The notes: generated from the letters alone by a model not told the origin. A DNA stretch of 64,000 bases from an uncultured Pelagibacteraceae bacterium (GCA_902528645.1 CABZTG010000001.1:26513-90512), one strand, 5' to 3'; shown: positions 41,227 to 53,590, counted from the stretch's first letter. A program made the numbers and translations.

Positions 41227-42157
41227 GAAACCCAAATTTTGGGATTACAAAAAACCTAGCATTCTCTCTTATTTATTTTTCCCCTTATCATTATTACTCA
41301 CAATTTTAAAATCTTTCAAAAACTTAACGAAAAAAAAAAAGAAATATTCAAAAATTAAAACTATTTGTGTAGGAAATATTTATTTAGGTGGTACAGGCAA
41401 AACCTCTTTAAGCTTGAAGATTAATGAAATTTTAAAAAATAAAACAAAAACTTGTTTTATTAAAAAATATTATTCAGACCAAATTGATGAACAAAAAATA
41501 TTATCAAATCACGGAAGATTATTTAAACTCAAAGATAGATCTTCTTCTATTAAACAAGCAATTGAGGAAAATTTTGAATTTGCAATTTTTGATGATGGTT
41601 TGCAAGATCCATCAATAGATTATGATTATAGTATTGTTTGCTTTAATATAGATAATTGGATTGGTAACAGTTTTACTATTCCATCTGGACCACTCAGAGA
41701 AAGTATTAAAAATTTAAAAAAATATAAGAATGTTTTTCTAAATGGAAATAATGAAAATATTGATAATATTATAAAATATATTCACAATTTAGATCCTAAT
41801 ATAAATATTTATCAAGGGGAATATGTTCCACTGAATATCAATGAGTTTGATAAAAACGATAAATATTTAGTTTTTTCAGGTATAGGAAATCATAAGACTT
41901 TTATATCAATGTTAAGAAAAAATAATATAAACATTGTCAAGGAAATTGAATTTCCTGATCATTATAGATACTTACAAAAAGAGATTGATGACATCATATC
42001 AATGTCTGAAAAATTAAATTGTAAAGTGATTACTACCGAAAAAGATTATATGAGACTAAACAACAACAATAAAATTTTTTATATAAAATCAGAATTAAAG
42101 ATTATAAACCAAGAAACTTTTATTAATGATATTTCAAAGGTTTATGAAAATAATTAA
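41216..42157 (+). CDS. lpxK: Tetraacyldisaccharide 4'-kinase
   Basis: 'VGNIYLGGTGKTSL', 'FDDGLQDPSIDYDYSIVCF'. Confidence 0.92.
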   Translation: MKFKKPKFWDYKKPSILSYLFFPLSLLLTILKSFKNLTKKKKKYSKIKTICVGNIYLGGTGKTSLSLKINEILKNKTKTCFIKKYYSDQIDEQKILSNHGRLFKLKDRSSSIKQAIEENFEFAIFDDGLQDPSIDYDYSIVCFNIDNWIGNSFTIPSGPLRESIKNLKKYKNVFLNGNNENIDNIIKYIHNLDPNINIYQGEYVPLNINEFDKNDKYLVFSGIGNHKTFISMLRKNNINIVKEIEFPDHYRYLQKEIDDIISMSEKLNCKVITTEKDYMRLNNNNKIFYIKSELKIINQETFINDISKVYENN

Positions 42158-43004
42158 ATACTTAATACAATTTATCATAATTTGCATTTTTTATGTGATA
42201 TTCAAAATTATTGGAGTTAAGCTTTCGTCTTTTCTAAGTGGAAAATTATTTGAAATTATTGGTCCAATTTTTAGATCAAAAAGAATAATCATTAATAATA
42301 TAAAAAAAGCTTTCCCAGATTGTAATTCTAAAGAATTTAGTAAAATTAAATCTTCAATGTGGAATAATTATGGGAGAGTTTTCGCAGAATATCTTTATAT
42401 GAAAAATTTTAGAAATGGTAGTCTTAGTAAAAATATTTCTATAGAGGGTAAAGATATACTTTTAAATATTAAAGATCAAAATCAAAGAGTCATATTTATA
42501 TCAGGGCATTTTAGTAATTTCGAACTAATGGCAATGCAGATAGACAAATTAGGTATTAAAATTGGAGCAATCTATAGACCACTAAACAATATTTTTTTAA
42601 ATAAATTCATGGAGCGAATTAGAAAAAAATATATCTGCAACAATCAAATTAAAAAAGGAATCGGTGGATTAAAGGAATTAATAAAACTAAATAAACAAGG
42701 TTTTTCAACGGCACTTATGATAGATCAGAGAGTATCTCAGGGTATCAAATCAAATTTTTTTAATGAGAAAGCGTTTACTACTACAATTCCAGCACAATTG
42801 ATAAAAAAATTCAATATGCCTGTTGTACCTATTTTTATAGAAAGATATGAGGGTATTAAATTTAGAATGAAAGTCCATAAACCAATTCACTTCTCAAACG
42901 AAGATACTATTGAAAATATCACAAACGAATTAAATAAGACTCTTGAAAAAATGATACTTGCTAATCCTAATAACTGGATATGGTCCCATAATCGCTGGAA
43001 ATAA
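42144..43004 (+). CDS. Lipid A biosynthesis acyltransferase (LpxL/HtrB family)
   Basis: 'FISGHFSNFELMAMQIDKLG', 'AIYRPLNNIFLN', 'MIDQRVSQGI'; start at MKIIKY. Confidence 0.9.
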   Translation: MKIIKYLIQFIIICIFYVIFKIIGVKLSSFLSGKLFEIIGPIFRSKRIIINNIKKAFPDCNSKEFSKIKSSMWNNYGRVFAEYLYMKNFRNGSLSKNISIEGKDILLNIKDQNQRVIFISGHFSNFELMAMQIDKLGIKIGAIYRPLNNIFLNKFMERIRKKYICNNQIKKGIGGLKELIKLNKQGFSTALMIDQRVSQGIKSNFFNEKAFTTTIPAQLIKKFNMPVVPIFIERYEGIKFRMKVHKPIHFSNEDTIENITNELNKTLEKMILANPNNWIWSHNRWK

Positions 43005-43006
43005 TC

Positions 43007-43204
43007 CTATTTATTATCTAATTCCTCTTTTTTTTTAGAAGCCTCAACATATGAATAATATGGTTCTTGAAGCTCCACATTCCAGTAAGTCAAATTTTCA
43101 AGACTGATTGCTTTACCCGAAACTGCACAAATTACATGGTCACCTTTTTCAATTACTTGAAAATTATTTGGTAAATATTTTACTTTTGCTAATTTTTTAT
43201 TCAT
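43007..43204 (-). CDS. DUF2093-like protein
   Basis: 65-aa protein 'VKYLPNNFQVIEKGDHVICAVSGKAISLENLTYWNVELQEPY'. Confidence 0.8.
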   Translation of the reverse strand: MNKKLAKVKYLPNNFQVIEKGDHVICAVSGKAISLENLTYWNVELQEPYYSYVEASKKKEELDNK

Positions 43205-43225
43205 TTATAGTTTATATGTTTATAC

Positions 43226-44491
43226 ATGATTGTAGGGATTATAGGAAGCGGAGGAAGAGAGCATGCCATTTGTCATGCATTAAATAAATCAAAAAAAATT
43301 GATAAGATTTATTGTTTTCCTGGTAACGCTGGCACTGATGCAATAGCTGAGAACATTAACTTAGATATAAATAAATTTGAGGAAATTAAAAATTTCATTT
43401 TTTCAAAAAAAATAGAATTAGTAGTCATTGGCCCAGAAAAACCTTTGGTTGATGGACTAACAGATTACTTGGAAAGTTTTAATATTAAGGTCTTTGGACC
43501 TAATAAAGTCGCTTCACAATTAGAGGGGTCTAAAATATTTACAAAAAACATCTGTAAAAAATATGATATTCCAACTGCGAATTTCGGTGTATTTAATGAT
43601 ATAGATCAAGCTAAAAATTTTTTAGATAAATCAAATTTTCCAATAGTCATTAAAGCAGACAATTTGGCTGCAGGGAAAGGTGTTTATATTTGTGAAAATA
43701 AAGAAGAGTCTTATCAAGCAGTTAAGGAAATATTTGATGGTAAGTTTGGTGTTGCAAAAAATGTTCTTATTGAAGAATTTTTAGATGGTGAAGAAATGAG
43801 CTTTTTCATTTTAAGTGATGGTATTACTTACAAAAATTTTGGTACGGCTCAAGATCATAAAAGAGTTCAGGAAGGTGATAAAGGAAAAAATACTGGTGGT
43901 ATGGGTGCTTATTCACCATCAAGATTGATAAATGAAGAGCTCGAAAAAAAGATTTTGAATAATGTAATTGATCCAACCTTAAAAGCACTTAAAGATTTAA
44001 AATCATCATATAAAGGGTTTTTATATGCGGGGCTCATGATAAAAAATAATGAACCTTATTTAATTGAGTACAATGTGAGAATGGGTGATCCAGAGTGTCA
44101 AACTATTCTTCCTAGGCTTAATACAGATTTCGGTGAAATTATTGATGCATGTTGTAATGGAAAATTAAAAGAAAATGAAATTAATTGGAATAATAAAAAA
44201 AGTTTATGTGTTGTCTTGTGCTCAAAAGGTTACCCCGAAACCTACTCAAAAAATATTGAAATTAAAAATATCAATAAAATTGAATTAAACGCTGATGATT
44301 ACTTATTTCATGCAGGCACCATTAAAAAAGGTGACACTACTTTAACTATGGGTGGACGGGTTTTAAATTTTGTTTCATTATCAGATAATTTTGAAGAATC
44401 AAGAAACAGGATTCATCAACTTCTCAACAATCTGGATTGGTCAGATGGTTTTTTTAGAAAAGATATTGGTTATAAAGTAATAAAAAAATGA
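43226..44491 (+). CDS. purD: Phosphoribosylamine--glycine ligase
   Basis: 'GSGGREHAICHAL', 'KADNLAAGKGVYI', 'DHKRVQEGDKGKNTGGMGAYSP'. Confidence 0.97.
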   Translation: MIVGIIGSGGREHAICHALNKSKKIDKIYCFPGNAGTDAIAENINLDINKFEEIKNFIFSKKIELVVIGPEKPLVDGLTDYLESFNIKVFGPNKVASQLEGSKIFTKNICKKYDIPTANFGVFNDIDQAKNFLDKSNFPIVIKADNLAAGKGVYICENKEESYQAVKEIFDGKFGVAKNVLIEEFLDGEEMSFFILSDGITYKNFGTAQDHKRVQEGDKGKNTGGMGAYSPSRLINEELEKKILNNVIDPTLKALKDLKSSYKGFLYAGLMIKNNEPYLIEYNVRMGDPECQTILPRLNTDFGEIIDACCNGKLKENEINWNNKKSLCVVLCSKGYPETYSKNIEIKNINKIELNADDYLFHAGTIKKGDTTLTMGGRVLNFVSLSDNFEESRNRIHQLLNNLDWSDGFFRKDIGYKVIKK

Positions 44492-45051
44492 GAATAATTG
44501 GTGGAAAATTTAAAGGAAAAAAAATTTTACAACCAAAAGACAAAGAGACAAGACCCTTAAAAGACTTAGCAAAAGAATCTATTTTTAATATTATTAATCA
44601 CTCAAATAAATTTAAGATCAATATTCAAAATTCAATAGTTTTAGATCTATTTGCAGGTGTTGGCTCATTTGGTTTAGAGTGTCTCTCAAGAGGAGCTAAA
44701 CATGTCACTTTTGTAGAAAAGTATAGTAGTGTTTTACCAATTTTAAAAAAGAATCTTAATAATTTAAATATGAGAGAAAAATATGAGATTATAGAGGAAG
44801 ACTTAATATCTAATTACTTTTTGAAAAAAATTCAGCTTAAATTCAATATCATATTTTTGGATCCTCCCTATAAAGAAAAAAGATTGTCAAATATTATTGA
44901 TAATATTTTTCAAGAAAAAATTCTTAATAAAGATGGGGTGATTATTGTACATAGGCATAAAAAAGAAAATGATGAGTTTTCAAAAAATTTTAGAATTCTA
45001 GATGAGAAGAAATATGGAATATCGAAAATTATATTTGGAAATTTAAACTAA
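44488..45051 (+). CDS. rsmD: 16S rRNA (guanine(966)-N(2))-methyltransferase
   Basis: 'MRIIGGKFKGKKI', 'VLDLFAGVGSFGLECLSRGA', 'IIFLDPPY'. Confidence 0.94.
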   Translation: MRIIGGKFKGKKILQPKDKETRPLKDLAKESIFNIINHSNKFKINIQNSIVLDLFAGVGSFGLECLSRGAKHVTFVEKYSSVLPILKKNLNNLNMREKYEIIEEDLISNYFLKKIQLKFNIIFLDPPYKEKRLSNIIDNIFQEKILNKDGVIIVHRHKKENDEFSKNFRILDEKKYGISKIIFGNLN

Positions 45052-46197
45052 AATTTTCTTAGTCTCTTTTTTAATTAATTCAACAGCAGGTTGATTATAG
45101 GGGTTTATTTTCAAAGCTCTTCCAATCAAAATAGTTTCCAACATAAAAAAACAAAATAACTCACCTAAAGTTTTTTCATCCCTTTTTTTAATTTCAAAGC
45201 TTCTAAAAGGTATATTTTTTTTTGAAAAAACATTTTCTGTAGCTTTTTTTTGAGCGTAAGTAATATTTTGAATATTTTTATTTTTAAGAAAATTTTGTGA
45301 GGGTAAAATAAATTTATTATCTATTTTGGGGGTATTATTTTCATGGACATAAAAAAATGTATAAAAATTATTTTTAAAACCATCCAAATAAAGCTGCATA
45401 ACACTATGATTATCTCTGGGCATGTTAGATACGACTGGCAATAAACCTTTTCCCTCTTTACCTAAACTTTCAGCTACTAATTGTTGATACCACGAAAAAA
45501 AATTTTGAGATTTTTCATCATAATTTATGATAATTGAATTAAATTTTCTTTTTTTAATTAAATTTATTATCGATCCCACATTAGAAATGAGCGCATTTAA
45601 ATATTTTTGATTTTTAATTAAATTATTAAATTGTCTAAAACTTTTTGAATTGAGACCCATGAATTCTGCAGGCAACATTCCAACTTCTGATAAAACTGAG
45701 TATCGACCACCTATAAAATTATTGTGATGAACAACTTCTGATTTTAATTTATGAGCTAATAAATTTAAATAACTTTTTTTATTTTCTGTGATAAAAATAT
45801 TTTTGTCACTCTTTTTAATAAAAATATTAGAATTAACTATTGTCTCTAAAGTATTACCTGATTTAGAGATGATTAAATTTAAATGTTTTTTATTTCCAGA
45901 TTTTTTATTGAGAGTTGATAAATTGTCATAAAATAATACGTTTTTTTTAATTTTATCTTTAAGAAAACTATAAATAGTTTTTGTGCCCAATGACGAACCG
46001 CCGATTCCAATTATACGAATATCTTTAAATCTTTTAAAAATTCTTAAATTTTTGATCTTAAATTGATCTTTATAATTTTTTTTAAAAGATTGAAAAATTT
46101 GATTATCATCTTTAATTAATTCTCTAAGATTTTTTTTTATTTTAGAATTTTGTTTACCACCTTTAAAATTTCTAAAAAAAATTCCCGAAGTTATCAT
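45043..46197 (-). CDS. pgi: Glucose-6-phosphate isomerase, short form (384 aa)
   Basis: 'GIGGSSLGTKTIY', 'ISKSGNTLETIV', 'GGRYSVLSEVGMLP', 'QQLVAESLGKEGKG'. Confidence 0.88.
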   Translation of the reverse strand: MITSGIFFRNFKGGKQNSKIKKNLRELIKDDNQIFQSFKKNYKDQFKIKNLRIFKRFKDIRIIGIGGSSLGTKTIYSFLKDKIKKNVLFYDNLSTLNKKSGNKKHLNLIISKSGNTLETIVNSNIFIKKSDKNIFITENKKSYLNLLAHKLKSEVVHHNNFIGGRYSVLSEVGMLPAEFMGLNSKSFRQFNNLIKNQKYLNALISNVGSIINLIKKRKFNSIIINYDEKSQNFFSWYQQLVAESLGKEGKGLLPVVSNMPRDNHSVMQLYLDGFKNNFYTFFYVHENNTPKIDNKFILPSQNFLKNKNIQNITYAQKKATENVFSKKNIPFRSFEIKKRDEKTLGELFCFFMLETILIGRALKINPYNQPAVELIKKETKKILV

Positions 46198-46520
46198 TAA
46201 TTATTTTTGATTTTTTCTATAATGGAATTTTCAAAATTTGTGTTTTGATTAGTGTTCTGATTATCTAAATCTGAATCTTTGTTATCAGTGAGTAATGATT
46301 TAATATCTTTATTCTCTTCATTCTCAGTAACTTGATTAGTTTGCTGTGGTAATGGTAATTCATTGAAGTCTGGAGGCATCACTAAAGGCGATTTCTTTTC
46401 AACCAAAAATTCATCTATACTATTTTTTTTCTGTGAACTAAAACCTTCTCTAACTGTTCCACATGAATTTAAAGCTAAAATCGAAATTATTATTATTGTT
46501 AGTTTAAATATTTTTTTCAT
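46197..46520 (-). CDS. Lipoprotein of DUF3035-like type (possible BamF-like)
   Basis: Lipobox 'ALNSCG', 'DEFLVEKKSPLVMPPDFNELPLP'; start at MKKIFK. Confidence 0.65.
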   Translation of the reverse strand: MKKIFKLTIIIISILALNSCGTVREGFSSQKKNSIDEFLVEKKSPLVMPPDFNELPLPQQTNQVTENEENKDIKSLLTDNKDSDLDNQNTNQNTNFENSIIEKIKNN

Positions 46521-47010
46521 CAATTTTATTTTTTTGATTATCAATTGTTTCAAAAATAATCAAAAATAATACTCCTAATGAAATAAATATATCCGATACA
46601 TTAAAAATAAACCAATGAAAATTTCCGATATGAAAATCAATAAAGTCTGGTACAGCTTTAAAAAAAATTCGATCATATAAATTACCTAAAGCTCCACCAA
46701 ATATCATTAAAAGTGAATATTTTTTAAAACCATCACTTTTTAAAGTCATAAAAAAAATAATTAAAATTACAGCTGCAATTAAAATTGTTAAAAAGTTGTA
46801 CATATGACTTTGATCAAATGATAATAAACCAAATGCTATTCCTTCATTATAAATTAAATTTATATTCAAAAATTTTGATACAAATAATTCAGACGACAAA
46901 TTTTTTTCATTTTCTGAAATCACATAGACTTTGGTAAACCTATCGAGACCAAAAATACTTAAAATTATAAAAAGGTTAACGATAAAAGTTTTATTTAAAT
47001 ATTTAGACAT
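46504..47010 (-). CDS. lspA: Lipoprotein signal peptidase
   Basis: 'NEGIAFGLL', 'GGALGNLYDRI', 'VPDFIDFHIGNFHWFIFNVSDIFISLG'. Confidence 0.95.
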   Translation of the reverse strand: MSKYLNKTFIVNLFIILSIFGLDRFTKVYVISENEKNLSSELFVSKFLNINLIYNEGIAFGLLSFDQSHMYNFLTILIAAVILIIFFMTLKSDGFKKYSLLMIFGGALGNLYDRIFFKAVPDFIDFHIGNFHWFIFNVSDIFISLGVLFLIIFETIDNQKNKIDEKNI

Positions 47011-49727
47011 TATTGAGAATGTCGCTCACAAGGCTCAACACTTATTTTCCAACACACAGGACATTTATCACCCGGGGCTTTCTTAGTTTCAACTAGAATG
47101 TCTGAACCCTCATCAAAATTAATTTGAGTTTTTGATACTATACAAAGCTCTGATAAATCAATTTTTGAGATTATATCTTTATATTTCTCATTTAATTTAA
47201 TTTTGAGTTCTGCTTCTAGGCTTGAACCAATTTCTTTATTAGCTCTTTTTTCCTCAATACTTATGTTACATACATCTCTAATTTTTATTAATTGAGACCA
47301 TCTTTCTGTGAGCTGTTCATTTTTAAATTTATCTGGAAAAGTAAGAAATTTTTCTAAATGGATGCTTTTAGTATTCTTTGATATCAGTTGATATATTTCC
47401 TCAGTTGTAAAAGATAATATTGGAGCGAACCATCTGAGTAAAGATTTTAATAAAACATTCAAAATTGTAACACAAGATTTTCTCTTTTCAGAATTAATTG
47501 GATCACAATATAAAGTGTCCTTTCTTATATCAAAATAGAATGCTGACAAATCTGTTGTGCAAAAATTCAACAATTCTTTATAAAGATTGTGAAAATCATA
47601 TTTTTTAAAATAATTTTCGAATTTGTTGTTGAGAGAATGAATCTTACTTAACATAAATTTCTCTAGCTCTGGCAAGCTTTCGACATCAATTTTATCTAAA
47701 TTAACATCCTCATATTTGTCATTTATATTTCCTAATAAATATCTAAATGTATTTCTAATTTTACGATAAGATTCAGAGTGCTGGTCCAAAATAGAATAAT
47801 CTATTCTTAAATCTTCAGCATAATTTGATGCAGCAACCCAAATTCTTAAAATATCGGCACCATATTTTTTCAAAATATCCTCAGGTGCAATTACATTTCC
47901 AAGTGATTTTGACATTTTAAGACCTTTTCCATCCACAACAAACCCATGAGATAATATAGACTCGAAAGGTGCCTTACCTCTTGTTCCACATGACTCTAAT
48001 AAAGAGGAATGAAACCAACCCCTATGTTGATCAGAACCTTCTAAATACATTGATGCAGGCCATTTAAGGTCTTTTCTCTTCTCCAATACAAAAGAATGGG
48101 TTGATCCACTATCAAACCAAACTTCAACAATATCGCTTAACTTCTCAAAATCTTCCGCTTTATATTTACCACCTAAAAATTTTTGAGGGTCATCTGAAAA
48201 CCAACAATCGGAACCTTCTTTTTCATAAATATTTGCAATATTTTCAAACACTTCATCATCTATCAAAATTTTATTAGACTTTTTATTTACAAAAATAGGA
48301 AGTGGTACGCCCCACACTCTTTGTCTTGATACACACCAATCTGGCCTTGTCTCGATCATTGATTTTAATCTTTCTTTACCTTTACTTGGATAAAAAGTCG
48401 TATCATCTATTGCTTTTAAAGCCTTACTTCTCAGTTTATGACTTTCCATAGAAATAAACCATTGTGGTGTTGCTCTATGAACTAAAGGTGCTTTTGATCT
48501 CCAAGAATGAGGATATGAATGAACTAATTCACCATTTGAAAGAAGTTTATTTTGATCTTTCAATTTTTCAATCACAACTGGGTTAGCCTTAAAAATGTGT
48601 AAACCTTCAAACAGAGAAACATTATTTGTATATTTTCCATCATCATCCACTGTCTCAATTGCCTTTATTCCATTATTTAAACAAAGATTAAAATCGTCAG
48701 GTCCATGACTTGGCGCACAATGAACGACTCCTGTTCCTTGTTCAGTGGTTACAAAACGTGCTTCTAGCATTGGAATATCATAATCATATCCTAAATTAAA
48801 AAATGGATGCTTACAGATAGTATCTTTCAAATCTTTACCTTTAAATTTCATAAGGTTTTCAAATTCTTTAATCTCACAATCTTTTAAAACAGAGTCTAGT
48901 AGTGCCTCAGCGATAACAATTTTTTTATTTTTAAAATTTCCCTCATCATTAATTTGAATTATTAAGTAATCTAAGCTTTCATTGTATGCTAAGGCTTTAT
49001 TGGCTGGTATCGTCCAAGGAGTGGTTGTCCATATAACAATATCACAATCATTAAGTTCTTTTATTTTTGATGATTTAACTGGAAAACAAGCATAGATCGT
49101 ATCAGATTTATGGTCTTGATATTCAACCTCGGCATCAGCTAAGGCAGTTTTTTCTACAGTTGACCATAAAACTGGTTTAAATCCTCTGTAAAGACTTCCT
49201 TCTTTTAAAAATTTTCCAAGTTCTCTTACAATTTGTGCCTCTGCATCATAACTCATTGTTGAATAATAGTTTTCCCAATCACCAACAACACCTAATCTTT
49301 TAAATTGGTCTTTGTGAACCTCTATCCATTTTTCAGCAAACGTTCGGCATTCTTTTCTAAATTCCACAATCGGAACATCGTTCTTATTTTTTTTGTTTTT
49401 TTTGTATTGTTCCTCAATTTTCCATTCGATGGGTAAACCATGACAATCCCAACCTGGAACATAAACAGAGTCTTTACCATCCATTTGATGAAACTTTACG
49501 ATAATATCTTTTAATATTTTATTTAATGCAGTACCCATATGTATATTTCCATTTGCATATGGAGGACCATCGTGGAGAACAAATTTTTCTTCTCCTTTTC
49601 TTGAATTCCTTAACTCTTTGTAAAGATCAATTTTTTTCCAAAGCTTTAAAATTTCTGGCTCTCTAATTGGTAAATTAGCTTTCATTGAAAAAGCTGTTTT
49701 AGGTAAGTTAATTTGGCTTTTACTCAT
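47010..49727 (-). CDS. ileS: Isoleucyl-tRNA synthetase
   Basis: HMGTALNKILKD (HIGH-like), 'KMSKSLGN' (KMSKS), C-terminal Zn motif 'CPVCWKISVEPCERH'. Confidence 0.97.
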   Translation of the reverse strand: MSKSQINLPKTAFSMKANLPIREPEILKLWKKIDLYKELRNSRKGEEKFVLHDGPPYANGNIHMGTALNKILKDIIVKFHQMDGKDSVYVPGWDCHGLPIEWKIEEQYKKNKKNKNDVPIVEFRKECRTFAEKWIEVHKDQFKRLGVVGDWENYYSTMSYDAEAQIVRELGKFLKEGSLYRGFKPVLWSTVEKTALADAEVEYQDHKSDTIYACFPVKSSKIKELNDCDIVIWTTTPWTIPANKALAYNESLDYLIIQINDEGNFKNKKIVIAEALLDSVLKDCEIKEFENLMKFKGKDLKDTICKHPFFNLGYDYDIPMLEARFVTTEQGTGVVHCAPSHGPDDFNLCLNNGIKAIETVDDDGKYTNNVSLFEGLHIFKANPVVIEKLKDQNKLLSNGELVHSYPHSWRSKAPLVHRATPQWFISMESHKLRSKALKAIDDTTFYPSKGKERLKSMIETRPDWCVSRQRVWGVPLPIFVNKKSNKILIDDEVFENIANIYEKEGSDCWFSDDPQKFLGGKYKAEDFEKLSDIVEVWFDSGSTHSFVLEKRKDLKWPASMYLEGSDQHRGWFHSSLLESCGTRGKAPFESILSHGFVVDGKGLKMSKSLGNVIAPEDILKKYGADILRIWVAASNYAEDLRIDYSILDQHSESYRKIRNTFRYLLGNINDKYEDVNLDKIDVESLPELEKFMLSKIHSLNNKFENYFKKYDFHNLYKELLNFCTTDLSAFYFDIRKDTLYCDPINSEKRKSCVTILNVLLKSLLRWFAPILSFTTEEIYQLISKNTKSIHLEKFLTFPDKFKNEQLTERWSQLIKIRDVCNISIEEKRANKEIGSSLEAELKIKLNEKYKDIISKIDLSELCIVSKTQINFDEGSDILVETKKAPGDKCPVCWKISVEPCERHSQ

Positions 49728-50644
49728 TTCGTTTTTTTTGCAGTTACTAAATCAATTTTAATTTGTTTTTTTAATTGATCTATATTTTTGAATTTTTTTT
49801 CAGCTCTTATAAATTTTAAAAATTCTACTCTTAAATACTTATTATATAAATTTCCAGAAAAATTAAATAAATGAACTTCTAACAATATTTTTTTTCCGTT
49901 AAATGTAGGTCGGTATCCTAAATTAGCTATTCCTTTAATATATTTTGAACTTTTTATTTTCTTAGCTTTAACAGCATAAACACCTGGTTTTGCCAGAACA
50001 TAATCTTTGATATCTATGTTGGCTGTTGGAAAACCAATCTTTTTTCCTAGTTGTCTACCTTTTATTACTTTTCCATCGATAGACCATTTTCTATTTAAAA
50101 GTTTATTGACACTATTAAGTTTCCCATTCTGCAAATATTTTCTTAATAATGATGATGAAATAATTTTTTTTTTAATTGATAAAGGTTGTGGTTTAATAAT
50201 TTTGTAATTACATAATTTCTCGTGATAAATTAATTGTTTTACATTGCCCTCTCTTTTGTTTCCAAATCTGAAATTGTTACTCACAAAAATAAATTTAGGA
50301 CTAAGTTTCCTACCTAGAGTTTCTTTAATAAATGAAATTGATTTTGTTTTTGAAAATTTACGATCAAATTTCTTAATAATAACAAAATCAACATTAAGTT
50401 TACCTAAATTTTCAATTTTTTGGTTTAAATTAGATAATCTAAAATTTTTTAAATTGGAGTTAAAAAACATTTTTGGCATCGGCTCAAAAGTTAAAACACC
50501 AATCTTTGAAAAATATTTTTTTTTATATCTTTTTGCTAATCTAAACAATTTTTGATGTCCCAAATGAAGTCCATCAAAATTTCCAATTAAAATAATTGAG
50601 TTTCTATGATTTTTTTTAATATTAAATCTATTATATAATTTCAT
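49724..50644 (-). CDS. ribF: Bifunctional riboflavin kinase/FAD synthetase
   Basis: 'IGNFDGLHLGHQKLF', 'GRQLGKKIGFPTANI', 'PGVYAVKA'. Confidence 0.94.
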   Translation of the reverse strand: MKLYNRFNIKKNHRNSIILIGNFDGLHLGHQKLFRLAKRYKKKYFSKIGVLTFEPMPKMFFNSNLKNFRLSNLNQKIENLGKLNVDFVIIKKFDRKFSKTKSISFIKETLGRKLSPKFIFVSNNFRFGNKREGNVKQLIYHEKLCNYKIIKPQPLSIKKKIISSSLLRKYLQNGKLNSVNKLLNRKWSIDGKVIKGRQLGKKIGFPTANIDIKDYVLAKPGVYAVKAKKIKSSKYIKGIANLGYRPTFNGKKILLEVHLFNFSGNLYNKYLRVEFLKFIRAEKKFKNIDQLKKQIKIDLVTAKKTK

Positions 50645-50646
50645 AT

Positions 50647-51465
50647 TTACCATTTTAGATCTGATTGAATGTAATTACAAATTGCCTCGTAATTTTTAGA
50701 TGTTGCCTCTATTCCATTTTCTTTTATTTCTTTATAATGAATGCCATTTGAAATAATTAAAGAATCATAATTTAATAAATTTGCACCCTTTATATCCGTA
50801 TTGAGATTATCACCAATTGAAAGCACTTTTTTATTTTTATTGTCGATTGACTGATGATAAACTTCTGGATAAGGTTTTCCAAAATAAGTGACGCTTCCTC
50901 CCATTTTCTCAAAAACCATTGCAACTGATCCAGCACAAAGTTCTCTTATTCCACCTTTATCAACAATTAAGTCTGGATTAGTACAAATCATTTTTTTTGA
51001 TAATGAGTGTTCTAGAAGATTTTTATAAAAATTTAAGTCCGTTTTTTGTTCATCAAATAAACCTGTACACAATAAATAGGATGCATCCTTGATATCATTT
51101 GTCTTATTTTTTTTAAAATCTTTAAATAAATCAAAATCTCGAGGTGGGCCAACATGAAAAAATTTATCTAAGTATGAATTCTTTTTTAAATATTTAATAG
51201 TTGCTTCACCCGATGTAAAAACATGTTTAGATAGTTTTTTATCCATTCCAAGTTTTTCACAAAAATTTTTAACGTTCTCATTTGGCCTGGGGGCATTAGT
51301 CAAAAGAACAAAATCTTTTTTTATTTTTAGGATTTCATTCAGAACTGTTATTGAGTCCTTAAAGATATTTACGCCGTTGTGAACAACCCCCCAAATATCA
51401 ATATAAAATAAGTCATAATTATCTACAATTGATCTTAAACCTTCATTGTCTAAATTTTTGGTCAT
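50647..51465 (-). CDS. HAD-IIA family hydrolase (TIGR01459-like)
   Basis: 'FYIDIWGVVHNGVNIF', 'TNAPRP', 'GKPYPEVY', 'SIGDNLNTDIKGA'. Confidence 0.88.
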   Translation of the reverse strand: MTKNLDNEGLRSIVDNYDLFYIDIWGVVHNGVNIFKDSITVLNEILKIKKDFVLLTNAPRPNENVKNFCEKLGMDKKLSKHVFTSGEATIKYLKKNSYLDKFFHVGPPRDFDLFKDFKKNKTNDIKDASYLLCTGLFDEQKTDLNFYKNLLEHSLSKKMICTNPDLIVDKGGIRELCAGSVAMVFEKMGGSVTYFGKPYPEVYHQSIDNKNKKVLSIGDNLNTDIKGANLLNYDSLIISNGIHYKEIKENGIEATSKNYEAICNYIQSDLKW

Positions 51466-51524
51466 GAAAATTATCTATAACCCAAAAAATCCACAATTTC
51501 CTACCTTTTTTAATAAACTAAATA

Positions 51525-51563
51525 TCAAGTATATCTTGAAATAGTATTACCAATCTCTATATG
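51525..51563 (+). promoter_or_regulatory. Candidate groESL promoter with overlapping inverted repeat
   Basis: TTGAAA (51536-51541), 16-nt spacer, TATATG (51558-51563); TCAAG-TATAT-CTTGA inverted repeat at 51525-51539. Confidence 0.45.
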
Positions 51564-51589
51564 AACTCCATATTTATATAGGAGAATAT

Positions 51590-51880
51590 ATGAAATTTAG
51601 ACCGTTACATGACAGAGTTTTAATAGAAGTTTTAGATAGCAGCGAAAAAACTGCTGGAGGAATAATCATACCAGATACTGCACAAGAGAAGCCTCAAGAA
51701 GGAAAAGTTGTTGCTGTTGGTGGTGGTGCAAAAACTGAAGATGGAAAAAAAATTCCAATGGATGTTAAAGTTGGAGACAAAGTTTTATTTGGCAAATGGT
51801 CAGGAACTGAAGTCAAAATTGATGGTAAAGAATACAGCATAATGAAAGAGTCAGACATTATGGGTATTTCAAGTAAATAA
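51590..51880 (+). CDS. groES: Co-chaperonin GroES
   Basis: '[44 protein letters not shown]'. Confidence 0.98.
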   Translation: MKFRPLHDRVLIEVLDSSEKTAGGIIIPDTAQEKPQEGKVVAVGGGAKTEDGKKIPMDVKVGDKVLFGKWSGTEVKIDGKEYSIMKESDIMGISSK

Positions 51881-51885
51881 TATAA

Positions 51886-53565
<1,680 letters not shown>

Positions 53566-53590
53566 CCCAATAACTCTTTACTAAAATTCT

